Shown piece by piece: positions 31,801 to 43,557 of a stretch of 64,000 nt of DNA. How positions within the stretch are numbered: position 1 is the first letter of the stretch; each line of letters starts with the position of its first letter. Both the position numbers and the translations under genes were made by a program. The notes under the pieces were generated by a model. It had not been told where the DNA came from and ran no database searches. It saw nothing but the letters and a program-made list of their open reading frames with translations. This DNA comes from Albugo candida. Taxonomy: Eukaryota > Oomycota > Peronosporomycetes > Albuginales > Albuginaceae. The stretch lies in contig CAJNAR010000190.1 in NCBI GenBank assembly GCA_905220665.1, positions 62,001 through 126,000 on the forward strand. Direction: 5' to 3'.

Positions 31801-34800
31801 AAATAGTAGAGTGACGAGTAGAATTTATCAAAATTACTGATCTCGGAAAGCACCATGTCTGGTTGCTACTATTGTACCAATCCTTTGCTCATCACTCGAT
31901 CTTTACGTTGCAGATTGGCTGAACATTACAAAGTCATGACATTGCGATGCAACGTATAAAGTATTCTATAATTTATTTCTCAATTTTACACGCAACCGGG
32001 TGCCTTATAATGATCAGATTATGCCCATTCCTTCAAATCAATCGTAGAATCTCTATAAGATGGAAGTGTACCGTTGGGTTATGTTTCGGTGAAATTTTGT
32101 AAAGCCTTGACCATGCATAAAAAATTGCTCTTTTCGCTCACTACCATTGCAAAGCGGAACGATGAGTACGGGAATGAAGATCAATGGTCTTGTACTCGAA
32201 TCGTGGATTGCAGAGAAAGACAAAATCACGAAGAAGCTGGCGTCTTCAAAGCTCTGGGCTGCAGTGTGATGATCATGACAACGCTTTTGGTTCTTGTACA
32301 GATAAATCTTAAGAAACGATCGAAGCACTGCTTTCTCAGCTCAAAATCTACTCGGACCTATCACAATGTTGCGAGAAACCTGAAAAAGTATATCTGTACG
32401 TCATCATCATATGTTGACCGCCATGATTGATCGTAAATTATGAAGGGGGTGATCCACTAGATTAATTAGCTACAGCTTTTTCCAGGAATCTAATTTTGGT
32501 GTGCAATAAGCGTTAGATGATAACAAGGAATAGGTGCTTTCGATGACGCAGACAAACGCTCTTCACATGCGAGAAGCATTTGTTAAAACTTGGCAACGCT
32601 ATCAGGTTCTTGAACAATTCTATCAGGCGTGGACGAGAGGAACGGATTCGAACCGCGTCTGTATTTGCCTATTCCTTTGATAAGCGCAACCACTTCTGAC
32701 CAATTTGAAATGTTTTCATCCGAGAAACGTGCATTCAAAAACGAGTTTCTTTGCATTTATAGAGTGATTGGATTGTTCCAGAAAATGATTAGTACGTCAT
32801 TTCTCCGCAGCATTGCTCAGCAATTTCTGATATGGAGAAAGCATTACGGCATTATTTGGAGTGTGTCAACGCACCTATGTGATATCGCAGAATCCTGTCT
32901 ATCTCTGACAGAAATAGTCGCAGTAATGTATTACGTGTGAATCCACCGAGCTGATCCTGCTCACTCTAATGGGTTCGCTGCAGGCTTGTGTCTGGTGGAC
33001 GACTATGACATACAAAGAGAAAATTTAGTGTTCTCAGGATCACATGAGCATGGATGGTCGCAACAACGTTCATGGGAAATATATTTGGACTTCCCTTAAG
33101 ATACTATAAAGCATCAATGGACTTCTTGTCGACCAACTTGACCTCGCCCTCCGTGCGCAATCCCGCCGGATTCTCATTATCTCGTCTTCTTTCATACGGA
33201 TACCACGCAATGGCGATCGAAGTTGTAGGTGATACCGGTCTTTGGGTCAAGAAGGTTAATGCGATGCAGCTCATTCAAGCTTTCGGTACGGAGTCGGACT
33301 ACTCAATAGGACTACTCAACCATTGATTTCCGTACCTATATCAACTTACTTTTGTCATCGGTTACCTTGACTTTGAGCTTAATGTACCGCCCACAACGCC
33401 TGTCGATGAAAAGGTACAAGCATACAAAGCAAAACATGTTGAACGCTTGACAAATTAGATGATTATTCAGGCTTTTTCTTGTGTGAATGACGATCAGCGT
33501 ACAGTAAAAGCGATGCAAAAAGAGCACGCATCAATTCAATTGAGCGATTTACAACTACGGACTCGTCACCAAAGAGTTCGGAGCAAAATAGAGTCGATCA
33601 AGTTTCTATTGATGAAGAGGATACTTACAGCACAAAATGGAGTGCCGAAAGAATACGGTATAGAATTCACCATTGTCAATTTTGTCTGACGATGATTTTC
33701 AAGCTCGAAACTTTCGGAATTGAATTTTTAAAGAGACTAGCAAAAATAACTGTGATGGTCACCAGAATCTTTTTGCTGTTCCCTACCACTTGAAGAGCCT
33801 TTCTTGGGAATTTATCCAGGGGCAGGTAGCACCATGCTCCAATACGAGCGCCAAAATAAAAGAATTTACCCAGACGACTCGCAAGCAAATGAATTTTCTG
33901 TTCAAATCAAATTTGATCGAGGACACCACTAATCGAAAATGGAGTAGACTTTTCTGTTTGGTTCATTTACGTATGTCAATAGAAGCAAAGGAGATATTTC
34001 TGTAGTTTGAGGGTCTTTTATCCAATTCCTTCCTCCACACAATTCGCATTGCTGTAGAATACAGCGCATCGAGCTCGTCTTCATGTATCGAAGCATAATC
34101 AAATGAGGGCAAATCGGTCACCGATCGCCGATCGCACCAATTTACGCCCGATCTTCTACGTCGTAGAAGTGTGCGTAGCCTGCTTTCAAGAATCGTATCC
34201 TATCCCATTCACTGAAAGATACGAACGCGCGGCTCCGTAAGCGTCACTATTAGATCTGATCTGTGAGAAGATTCTCACCTCATCTCAAACATCTGTTTTT
34301 GTCGCATTTATGAGCTCGATATTGATCAACTATATGCCTACAAAACTAAGAAATTCGAGTTCGGTCAAGCCTTATGGACAGAGATGCCAAACAGAATGCG
34401 TTTCAACATGGCTTCGAATCTCTGCACGTACACTGGTCCGCGTGATAAAGAACACAATCCACGACTAAGGAGTGATAGTTTATCGCTACTCGCATATGAA
34501 TCATTTCTCAATCGGAACGGTCTAAATGGTCCAGCCGAGCATGTCATGACGTCGACATGGCCGATAGTGCCAGCTCCAGTATTGCATCTTAAAGAGCAAG
34601 ACCGAATCATTTGCACCGTCCGATTTCGCTGATGAAAAGAGTGGGTCAAGTATTTCGGCACGATGTTGACATGTTTTTACCCATTGCTTAGGGCTCCTTG
34701 GACGGAAACGCTTCTTCACGAAAAGGTAATACGAAAACGGCTTGATCTCTAAGAGCCTGCGGAAGTTTCCGCCATCTTTTCATTACCGCCCGAAGACCCA

Positions 34801-35564
34801 TATGCGTCACTAGACAAAGTGTATGAGGTCGCCCATGCAGTACAAGTCGGCTTTCAGCGCACTCGCTGAGACAAAAAGGACGAAGAAGCCGAGGCTGCGT
34901 ACTTGAAACCACAGACATGCTCATGGCGTGAAGCTTCTACGCGAGGAATTCGTCAGTGTACGATCGCACGTGCTGTGAATGGTGTTCATCACACTGCTAT
35001 CAAGATCCAAGCTGAGATGGATTGTGCTGGTCAGGATGTACTCTGCATCCCTGGAAGTCAATTGATACAATCGACGTGTGCTGGAAAAGAGAAGTCCAAT
35101 CGCCTTCCGTCCTACCTGAAGCTCACTTGGGGTGGAAGGCACGTTGTTATGTTCACGGTGATGTCGTTAGCAATTTCTAATTTGACTTTGACATTTTGTG
35201 ACCTATTAAGATCGCTCCATCAAACGTCTACTCCATGGTCCTTAATGAAGGTGGTATAGCTACGAATGCCAATGTAAAGAGCGAAGAGATTGCTCACGCA
35301 AATCTCATTCGTAAAAATCATTGAAAACAATAGCAAGCAGGCATATTTTTCTTGATTTTTCTCTCATGTCCGCTTGCTGGTAGGCTCTCAGTGCGTCTCT
35401 GCATGCGAAACAAGGAAACAATAACAGCGCAGTGACGTCTACCCCCTCTTCATCCGAGAAAGATAATTACCCCTGCAATAATTGAAATAGTATTGCGAAT
35501 GAGAAGCGGTATTATGAAAACCTCATTTGTTTGCACGACACCAGACAAATACGAGTTCATTCAA

Positions 35565-36210
35565 ACGGGATTATGATCGAGTTGCTACAGAACCAAAAAT
35601 AAAAGTCGACGAGAAAGAGGTTTAAGTGATTGAAATCTACGAATTGGTTGCGGTCCAAGCCCAAGGTTGTGGGGGATGCCGAAAGTATGCGCACATGGCG
35701 GACGCTATCGAATCGGGTCATTCTAGAAATGGAACACAGCGAGTTGAAAACATATCAAAAAATCGAGGAATATTGGCTTAAGTTTATCCAGTGAAGGACG
35801 AAAGTGAATCGATTGAAGCAGCAACTGCATGCGAAGGAACAGCAGAAGGTTTACATTTGATCGATTTTTAACAACTCAAATTCAAGAATCAAATTTCGAG
35901 TGAGAAGATCAAAAATCGTACTGAAGAACTTACAAGATCAAGAAAGAAAACCACGTCAACAGTGAAAGTTCTTACACACGTGTAAGAAAAGCTTTATTTT
36001 GTGCTTGCAGAGAATCAAAAATTCAAGGAGCTTGTACAACTTGATGACATGGTCAGAGAAAATCGAGAAATCCTTGCCAGATCACAGCAAGAACGGGAAT
36101 CGAATCGACATCATTTAAATCATCTAAGGAAGCAGATGTTGCTCCGAATTCGGATGCCTTGATTCAAGACCTCAATCGGAGACAAGTTGAGCATAAAGAG
36201 CTTGAAAATC
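35565..36210 (+). repeat. Dispersed repeat of decayed coiled-coil coding sequence, copy 1
   Basis: It matches 63131-63737 in the same orientation. Shared stretches include GTCGACGAGAAAGAGGT / GTGGACGAGAAAGAGGT, a segment with ATGCCG(A/G)AAGTATGCG, and ATCG(A/G)A(T/A)CGGGTCATTCT. Plus-strand translation gives broken heptad-rich protein (KEV.., then QDLNRRQVEHKELENRL near the end) with several in-frame stops. It is a duplicated pseudogene or an old transposon-borne fragment; the source gene is not in the window. Confidence 0.6.
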
Positions 36211-36844
36211 GACTCTGACGTCTTGCGTTCCTAAAGCAGATATGAACACCTACGAATCCCAGTACCTATAAGAAGGTATGAGAATTGCCGCGAGGCATGC
36301 ATTGTTTATCGAAGCGCACTTGGTCCCTTCTCTGTAGGCAAAACAGGGGGGGGGGTTGGAGAGGCATATTTTTTATTTTTCGACAAAGCACCAAGCATTA
36401 TAATTTGGAGGTTCAATTACTTGTATCCCTACAAACGAGATTGTGTGAGATCAATGGAGTTTTTTTATATGGTATGAGACCATTTGCACTGCCAGATAAC
36501 TATTTCCAAATAGACACGTTGCGTCTGCGTCTTGGAGGCGCAGGAGTGATCAGTAGATAGGTGGCTAATTGCCCCTGATGTCAGAGATGCCTGATACTAT
36601 AAAATGCTACTGATAAGCTCTGAGAAACATGCCGTCCGCTATCCACTATGATAACATTTGGAAGTTTCGGAATATTTGTACCAAACAACAATTTGTTGGC
36701 TCAGAATCATAAAGAGAGGAATGTAAATACAATGACAAAGCTTTTTGCGTAATTTTTTTGATTCTCGGCACAAAATTAGAAAAACACGCAACCAAATGCT
36801 CACAAGCCGATGCTGAGCACTCCTATACTTTCTTTCTTGGAAAG

Positions 36845-37300
36845 TTAAACGCCAACTTCATCGTCATTTCCTTCTTCTGTAACCACTGCCGTCATCAAAT
36901 CCATGATCCGATCGCGAAGCATTCGCCGGTCTCCTCTGGCGTCATTGACAACAGCTTGTGCACGGGACAACGTCAACGTATTGGGACTTTTTTGTGATAC
37001 AGCACGGATGATATTTTTTGAGACGGTGGCAGTGTCTAGGTTGGGACTATTCGCAATCACATCTTCAATGCTTTGTTCGAAATGAAACTTGTCGCTCTGA
37101 GTAGCTAAAATGTTGCTTTGTACGACACCAATATTGTTACCGACCACGGCATTGTTTTTGTTTATCACCGCTGTAGAATGTCCAAGAATGTCATCTATTC
37201 CACCACGTAGTCGTGCAGCTGTACGATGAGTTTCTTCTTCACATTGTACCGGAATGGTTGCGTAGATTGTAGCGACGATCGAGATGGTAATGATTTGCAT
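36845..37300 (-). CDS. Candidate small secreted protein, 151 aa
   Basis: Single-exon ORF from ATG at 37298-37300. The first 20 residues, MQIITISIVATIYATIPVQC, have the hydrophobic core and small-residue end of a signal peptide. The mature part begins with an acidic/basic stretch (EEETHRTAARLRGG). It continues as an Asn/Val/Ala-rich hydrophilic chain without further Cys, and a charged helix (GDRRMLRDRIMDLM) precedes the end. No family is recognised. AARLR is not a true RxLR motif, because an Arg is missing at the first position, and no CHxC motif is present. In a plant-pathogenic oomycete such a protein would be treated as an effector candidate; that is inference. It lies between decayed sequence and the minus-strand pectinase-like gene. 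Confidence 0.55.
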   Translation of the reverse strand: MQIITISIVATIYATIPVQCEEETHRTAARLRGGIDDILGHSTAVINKNNAVVGNNIGVVQSNILATQSDKFHFEQSIEDVIANSPNLDTATVSKNIIRAVSQKSPNTLTLSRAQAVVNDARGDRRMLRDRIMDLMTAVVTEEGNDDEVGV

Positions 37301-38080
37301 TGTGGAGATTCAATCAAATTCTAAATTGAGTTCATCGTAGTCGTTGAGATTATATGGGGCGCTTTCGAGTCTCTATCTATGCGAGAAATTGCCAGCATGA
37401 TTCGAAGAAAGTTCAAGATAATTCTGATTCTAATCCTATCTGGATTCTTCGAGTCAATTGTCTTAAAAAAAGGTGCAGGTTATATGTATCTGAATCACGA
37501 CAACGATATTATAGATCGAAAGCTACTTACTGTAGTTTGTCTATCCACGTTCGATACATTGGGAATAATCGGTAATCTGAAATTCATCTCCAGATGTCTA
37601 AGAGTGAGACATTTGTTTCTAATGGATATTAGGTCGCAGGTAACTTTATTGTGGTTCAGAAGAAGACGGCCAAAACCAACTTAGGACAAATACAGACTCC
37701 GATGATATTCACGAGCGCTGCGATCTGGTCGCTGCAAATGATCTCGTCTGGGACATGAAGATCCAGCATCATATAATCTTAGCAGCAGACCTGAAGAAGA
37801 ATAGACAGGCAATACCGAAACATGAAGACTAGCTATCTAGCTAGACATAAGTACTAACAGCGATTTTACAATATACACCTTCATTGCAAGTAGTAGTCGT
37901 GGCCAGTCGACTGGCCCAACAGACTCGTGAAAATTATAAAGGAATTGTCTTCTCTTAGCATGCTACTTACAATGTATCGTTCCACAAGCAACCTGAATTT
38001 ACGAGTGCATCTACAATCTCTTTATTTTAGATACATCAACAGCGCATACACGAAACTACACTTGCTACTGGATGTCTATA
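37301..38080. other. Intergenic region
   Basis: About 780 bp between the secreted-protein gene and the 3' end of the minus-strand polygalacturonase-like gene. A plus-strand ORF 37379-37684 starts with ATG and has a hydrophobic patch (KIILILILSGFF), but the rest is basic and incoherent. I do not call it a gene. Confidence 0.4.
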
Positions 38081-39250
38081 CTAACATTCCGCGCCTGACG
38101 ATTTTTTTGGCAGATTCCGGCATTTTGCAAGTCCTTCCACCGAACCACCCTGAATATGTATATTGCCCCATTTCCAAAGTGAACACGACGTACTGCCGCA
38201 GTAAATGAGGATGGGCTGTCCCTTTGGCGAAACGAAGCCTCTAATATTGCTGATGTCCAAATCTGTGATGGTAACTCCACTCGTTGGAAATCTTTGTGGC
38301 ACATTGCCTTGTGCGTTTATGTAATCTTGACGAATTACAATGCCAAATGCCTTGATGTTTACCAAGTTCAGATCGCTCACCTTGATGTTGGACACACTTC
38401 CAGTTGCACCTTGTATAGTCTTAATGCGAAAACCGTTTAGGCTGTTTATGATAGTAATAACGGACACAGTTACATCGCTAACGTCATTTGAGGCCTTGTT
38501 ACCAATAGATCCGATAGATACACCGTTTCCATTCGCACATGTTGAATGTGTAAACGAAACCCTCTCTCCAGAAGTCATCGCGAAGCAATCATCTTGATTA
38601 TACACGATGCAATCTCTGATAATAATACCAGTCGATTCGGTCAGATGAAAACCATCCGTATTAGTGGCAAGACCGTCTCCAGCGCGATTATCGATCTTTA
38701 TATTGTTGAATAATGTATTATGACAATTGGATATCATAAAGATATGAACAGGTGCGTTCAATATGGTAAGGTTGTCGACGTGAGAGTCGACTAAGTGAAA
38801 GAGGAAAAATTTCGGTTTCTTCTTGCCAACTGTTTTCTTCTTCTCCCAATAACATGCTCCGTTTCCATCAAACGAATTACTACCCGTGCCAGTGATATGC
38901 ACTTTCTTTCCTGATATCAGAACTAGATAATCTTTATCTTGTTCCTATGCCAGTGAAGAATCACAATTAGTAACTGGTCATATAGTTGCATTCTGCTTAT
39001 TTCATACCTTGCATTTGAAAACAATCTTTCCCGTAAAGTTCAGTGTTATGCCCTCGCGGAGATTGTTTAAATCAAGTTGCACCCCAGCAAGTACCGTCAG
39101 ATCCCAAAAAGTCACAGTAGTGCATGTATTGAGCTTTTGTCTTGTTGCTACGGGATTGTACACACCGGAAACAATGCAATTATCTGAAGCGTGTGTGAGT
39201 GTGCATTTCAACAGCACAAACATATAGAATGCTTGATGTTTCGACAGCAT
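38081..39250 (-). CDS. Polygalacturonase-like secreted protein (GH28), copy PG-C, 368 aa
   Basis: Exons are 39250-39008 and 38944-38081; the 63-bp intron (GTATGA..GCATAG) is phase 0 at the same place as in the other two copies. The signal peptide is MLSKHQAFYMFVLLKCTLTHAS. Exon 2 opens EQDKDYLVLISGKKVHITGT and continues with FDGNGACYW, closer to textbook GH28 than the other copies. NTDGFHL and NQDDCFAM give the three catalytic Asp. The motif normally Gly-His-Gly is Gly-Asn-Gly (CANGNGVSIGSIG). Arg-Ile-Lys is intact (FRIKTIQG), as is RQDYINA. Known role: cleavage of alpha-1,4-galacturonan in plant cell walls. The missing histidine predicts reduced or altered activity. It is more distant from the other two copies than they are from each other and lies just outside the duplicated segment, in opposite orientation to PG-B. 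Confidence 0.92.
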
Positions 39251-40037
39251 GATTGAATTGTTCTAGAGGCTGCAAATCGTAATATGATAACTCAGATTTG
39301 GTTCCATTGAGAGAAGCTCTCACAATCCATATGCTGCGAACTTATTGTGTCACTCCAGCTGTTACTTTGACGGAATATTACTAGCGCTGCCATCATCTCC
39401 ATGTGGCAGTTGACTTCGTGATCAGTGGAGCTGTAACAAGGGTACTCTACCTGTTAAATTATCCTTTGTGGTGTTTTCGTCCATTTTGCTGAAGAATACT
39501 GAGACATATAGCCGTGTCCTGACTAATGGTTGGATAACAGACAAATAAAACCTGGACACTAACGTGCGAAATGACGATAGTTGACGCGTCAGCAATGGTC
39601 TCAGATCAGCCTCGAACCAATATCAGCTACCATATGTGTGATGAAAGTGCAGATGTTATTGTACTACATTGGACCAGCGTGCGTCTACTGACATCACATG
39701 TTGAAGTACTAAATCAGAATAGCGTACTTTCCTGATACCACATGTTTTAGATTTGACTTGTGATTCTATTTTTATTCACATGCAGTGGGAGCTTTTCGCT
39801 TTGCCAGATGAATACCCTGTCTGCGCCCAGAAGCGTGATACGAAATCTTGCGGTCAATTTATCAGATCTTACTATCCTAATCTCTCTAAGGAAGCGCCTG
39901 CTCACACAGAAGGAATGAGTTTGGAATCAAGAGAAGGGTTCAAGGAGCACAGGTAAAACAATCAAAGAATACCTGGACTGTATTAGATGGGATGTTATTA
40001 AGTAGTATGCCGATCGATTCATGAATGAGCTCATTTG

Positions 40038-40232
40038 TCATTCTTCATCCTCGTATGCGTTAGGATATCGAAGCTGTATGGAGACTGTGTTTTTTCGCGC
40101 TGATTGTACTTTTGTGACAGCTTGATGAAGTCGACTGGTATTATTGGTTCTGATGCTCCTTCCACGTTCAGTGTAGCACTCCTGGGAGACCTGTATGGTT
40201 GTAGCGAGAATTAAACTCGAACACACGAACAT
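40038..40232 (-). CDS. Possible small secreted protein, 64 aa
   Basis: ATG at 40230-40232 starts MFVCSSLILATTIQVSQEC, a plausible signal peptide. It is followed by a 45-residue basic and polar chain ending YPNAYEDEE. No family is recognised and no intron is evident. The aligned segment in the duplicate copy (15235-15465) does not preserve the leader, which weakens the case. It is either a young or decaying effector-like gene or chance. Confidence 0.3.
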   Translation of the reverse strand: MFVCSSLILATTIQVSQECYTERGRSIRTNNTSRLHQAVTKVQSARKNTVSIQLRYPNAYEDEE

Positions 40233-42970
40233 ACCCCATAATAAGAATCTGCTAGCGATTCGAATTTATAGAACAGATAGAAAAGTTCGACAGGTTCCCA
40301 AAGAAATGGATCACTCAAAGACAAAATTGGTACATTGTCTTAAGAATACATAAAATGCAGTTTTGGGAGACTGATAAGACATTGCGATATCACGTATATA
40401 TTTGTGCGTTGGGGGAACGAGACGCACTGCTTATTTTCTCTCACCGAAAGTGAACATTCCCAGACCATTTCATGCGTTAAGCGACAATCGTACAAGATCC
40501 TAGTCATAATAAAAATCAAGATGCAGATGACCAATCGTAGCCATTTCTCCACCTCTAGACTCGAGTGGACACCCAGAAAGAAGATTAGTGCAGTCGATAG
40601 ACAAATCTATTTTATGGAAAAGGCCTTCGGAGGGTCAATAAAAGTAACTCAGTTGCCGCATTTTCTAAACGAAATCCAGATGAGAAGCCACTATTTTTAG
40701 ATGAACGAAATTAATTGATACTGTCGACAGTTGACCTTCGATAGTCAGCGATTTTTGTATATAATGTATATTTTATCACCACTCCATTCTGGTTCTTAGT
40801 CAAACCACAAAGTATTTACTAAAATAAGATTGGCCATGCTTGAACTCTAAATATGTTGTCAGGATAGCCAGCGAAGTTTATCAACTTGAGGTGTGCAATG
40901 ATAAAAGCGCAAAAAACAAAGCATTAATCAAGATTCAGTACTGCGAGGTTGCCTTTTTCCTTCTCAAATTCAGATTATTCTGAAGGAAAGCATCTATGAT
41001 GCGAATACGCAAAAGTTGTAACGGGAAAACGCATTAGTCAAGAGAAATAAGAGCCTAAGAACATCGGTAAGAAGAGTGTAGTTTCTCATTACAATTTTCC
41101 GAGAAGGATCCACACAGTGACGTTTTATCAATATTAAACAGCAAACTGTCTTCTCCTAGGATTATAAGCGCATTTTGTAATTTATCAGCATAAGTATATA
41201 TTGCTGTTGTCGTTAGGTGCCTTGATGTCGATCTGAGATCACATACCTGAGGATTTAACATGATGCATCGAGGCATATTCTTCCTGAGCCATTAGTCTTA
41301 TTGGAACGAATATGGTTTGATAGGCGTGAACTGGCGCATGCCACACGTATAATGAAGAGCGCTCTATTTCAGCCTAGATCAACAAAGTATGCGGCAAGAG
41401 AAGCGCTTAATATTCATTTCTTGTTTGCTCTATCTGCCAAGCAAAGAATGCTTCTCAGCTTGCGCTCTTATTACTAATCACTACCATCAAATCTCATGTG
41501 TGATATGCCTTTTTGAGTTTGCGCTTCCATAACACCAGGATAAATTACGACTGAGCTGAAATAGTGCGAAAAGTTTTCCTAGTAGAGTGGAACATAGCTG
41601 AATAAGTGGGATTGAACTTCATGATCATGCAGCCGTTAGAAATGAGGATTAAGAGTTCGCAAGTCCATGATGGACCCTTCTCTCATGTAACAACATGACT
41701 GATGTCGCCGGATCTAAAAGAGACATACATGTAATTGAGTGGTGTAAGCCGCAATTCTCTGAGTACATGAAACACTCTTATTTTGAGCTGCTTCATTCAA
41801 GCAAATAGTATAGTACAGTTCCAACAGCTTCCTTGAAATTGCTAGTACCGAAAAGTTTGCTGTATCGATTTTCCATTTGAAGACTCGACTTTATACACCT
41901 GGATACACACTTGAAGGGTATGGCTATCATGGAAAGATTAAAATCGCTGACGCTCCCAGTGTTTCCGAGAATATGAAACGAGCTGCGAAGATCAAAAGGA
42001 CGATGCTGTGGCTATGCCGATACATTATAAATAGAATTTATCGCGCAAGTCAGAAATAAGCATTTTTTGATCGCTGATGAGAATATCTAGACAGACGTTA
42101 CACCGTGGAGATTTTTTTTCTGCTGGAAGCACTTTGAAGCTACATATGTCGGACGAGCTATCATGGACACGCCGTTCTTGTCTTCTCTTCTATCAGCTAG
42201 CGTCAGCTGGACTTTGTCGCTATTTATAAAACATTGACTGCAAGACAATTCCAACTACTATGCTGCCAGCAGATGGAGAATATCACGGGCATTATTCTTC
42301 GTTTGGATATAGAGGACGGCAAACTTGATTCAATCGTACTGATCGAGAAGGTTTCAAAAAAGATGTAGTGATCCTCTAAATGATTTAAGCCACATCTTAA
42401 TCATGTTCGGCATCGTTTCGAAATACTTCTGGTACAAAAGTTTCGAAGACGTGACGCTTTCCAATCTCCACCGCTTTTGGACTCTGTGGAATATCAGTCA
42501 CACGTGCGCTATCTTGGATTGACAAATTTGCAACTCAAAATCATCTCGATCAATTGATTCGAGCTAGGTTCATTGTAGCCGGGAAATGATGATAAATGAG
42601 ATTGAACGGAGAAGGCAACGGCATCACCTGAAAAGCGACAAAAAATGTTGAAGTCGAGAATACAACCAAGGTTAACACGACTTGATCCAAGACAAAAATG
42701 TGTTATACTTAGCATCAACAGCTTCATTTCTCCTCCCGATATGATTAATATTTGTTTAAGAACAGAATTCTCTCTCAGTAAACCAATTTTTAGATATCAA
42801 GTCGATCCGAGCCGTGATATACCGCAAAGATGGTTTCCTTCGTAAAGCTTGATAGAGTTCCATCTTCCATGACGAATCCTCCCTTTTCTTTGATATTTCG
42901 AGACGCACATCTCAAATATGTAAAAATTCAACGACAAAGAAATCGAGAACACTTTATCGTAAATTTATTT

Positions 42971-43162
42971 GCGGGAAGAGAATCAGATCCACGTGAATAT
43001 ATGCGGGACGAGAACCAGAGCCACATGATTATACGCGGGAAGAGAACCAGAGCCACATGATTATATGCGGGAAGAGAACCAGAGCCACGTGAATACATGC
43101 GGGAAGAGATCCAGAGTCACGTGATTATTTGCGGGAAGAGAACTAAAGCCACGTGAATCACT
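42971..43162 (+). repeat. Six-unit 32-bp tandem repeat upstream of PG-B
   Basis: Units begin at 42971, 43003, 43035, 43067, 43099 and 43131, each exactly 32 bp. Each starts GCGGGAAGAG (GCGGGACGAG in unit 2), then an ACCAGAGC-like stretch, then CACRTGA and an AT-rich end. CACGTG (E-box/G-box core) occurs in units 1, 4, 5 and 6; units 2 and 3 have CACATG. GCGGGAA resembles the E2F core. The duplicate locus holds only a single diverged unit (17007-17034, GAAGAGAACCAGATCCACCA). The array ends 395 bp before the PG-B start codon. Confidence 0.95.
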
Positions 43163-43373
43163 TATCAGAAATTTTGACAAGTTTGTGTCCAGAACTGTTA
43201 TAGGTATCATCTGATTATGGTCACGGATCAGGTGCTAAACTTTCAGTCAAGTGCGTGATTTAATGCCCCACGAGAACTCAAGAGTTAGCTTAATAATTCC
43301 ACTCACTGTGGTCTTAAATATCACTTTTCTGGATAGATGAAAAAGTTGTGCGACCGTATGTTAAATACCTATG

Positions 43374-43389
43374 CATAATCCGTACTATC
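43374..43389 (+). promoter_or_regulatory. Conserved promoter element shared by PG-A and PG-B
   Basis: CATAATCCGTACTATC is identical at 17242-17257 and 43374-43389, about 200 and 185 bp upstream of the two start codons. It is preceded in both by an AAATACC stretch. The surrounding non-coding sequence is much more diverged, so selection on a promoter element is plausible. It is not shown to bind anything. Confidence 0.4.
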
Positions 43390-43557
43390 GACTATTCTTA
43401 AGAAATAAATCCAACCATGTTCTTTCTTGGCCTTTCTCAGATGATGCAGAACCAGCATCAAGAGATATATGTACGTTGTACGTCATTCAGATCATGATGA
43501 TGAAGAGTTCAAAACCACTTATAATTTTGTGCATAATACCATTCCGACTTTGGAAGC

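Larger units (their letters stand above)
28318..36844. other. Long gene-poor region with scattered coding relics
   Basis: About 8.5 kb without an intact gene. Short plus-strand relics with protein-like flow: 29358-29487 (ALSQQQQDEKIRALEQSYAV, stop), about 30003-30087 (LLQRYDLARAQSDDRRAALP), and about 31045-31150 (DLYKSGFPPNAQIDALKAW just before a GTGAGT). These look like decayed exons of coiled-coil or housekeeping proteins, but I cannot name them. Region 34300-35260 has overlapping open segments on both strands and may be a decayed transposon; no motif is decisive. A run of ten G lies near 36344. Confidence 0.45.

Noticed and set aside
34365..35260. Decayed integrase or other transposon protein
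   Set aside because: Open segments exist on both strands, but no catalytic motif could be read in any frame.
36903..37085. Plus-strand ORF across the 151-aa secreted-protein gene
   Set aside because: Shadow of the minus-strand ORF, which has the signal peptide.
36845..37300. RxLR effector motif in the 151-aa protein
   Set aside because: The sequence is AARLR; the residue three before Leu-Arg's Arg is Ala, so the RxLR pattern is not met.
37379..37684. Possible membrane or secreted protein (101 codons, plus)
   Set aside because: Only one short hydrophobic patch, then incoherent basic sequence; no conservation signal available.
42971..43162. CRISPR array
   Set aside because: Units are contiguous 32-bp tandem repeats without spacers, in a eukaryotic context.
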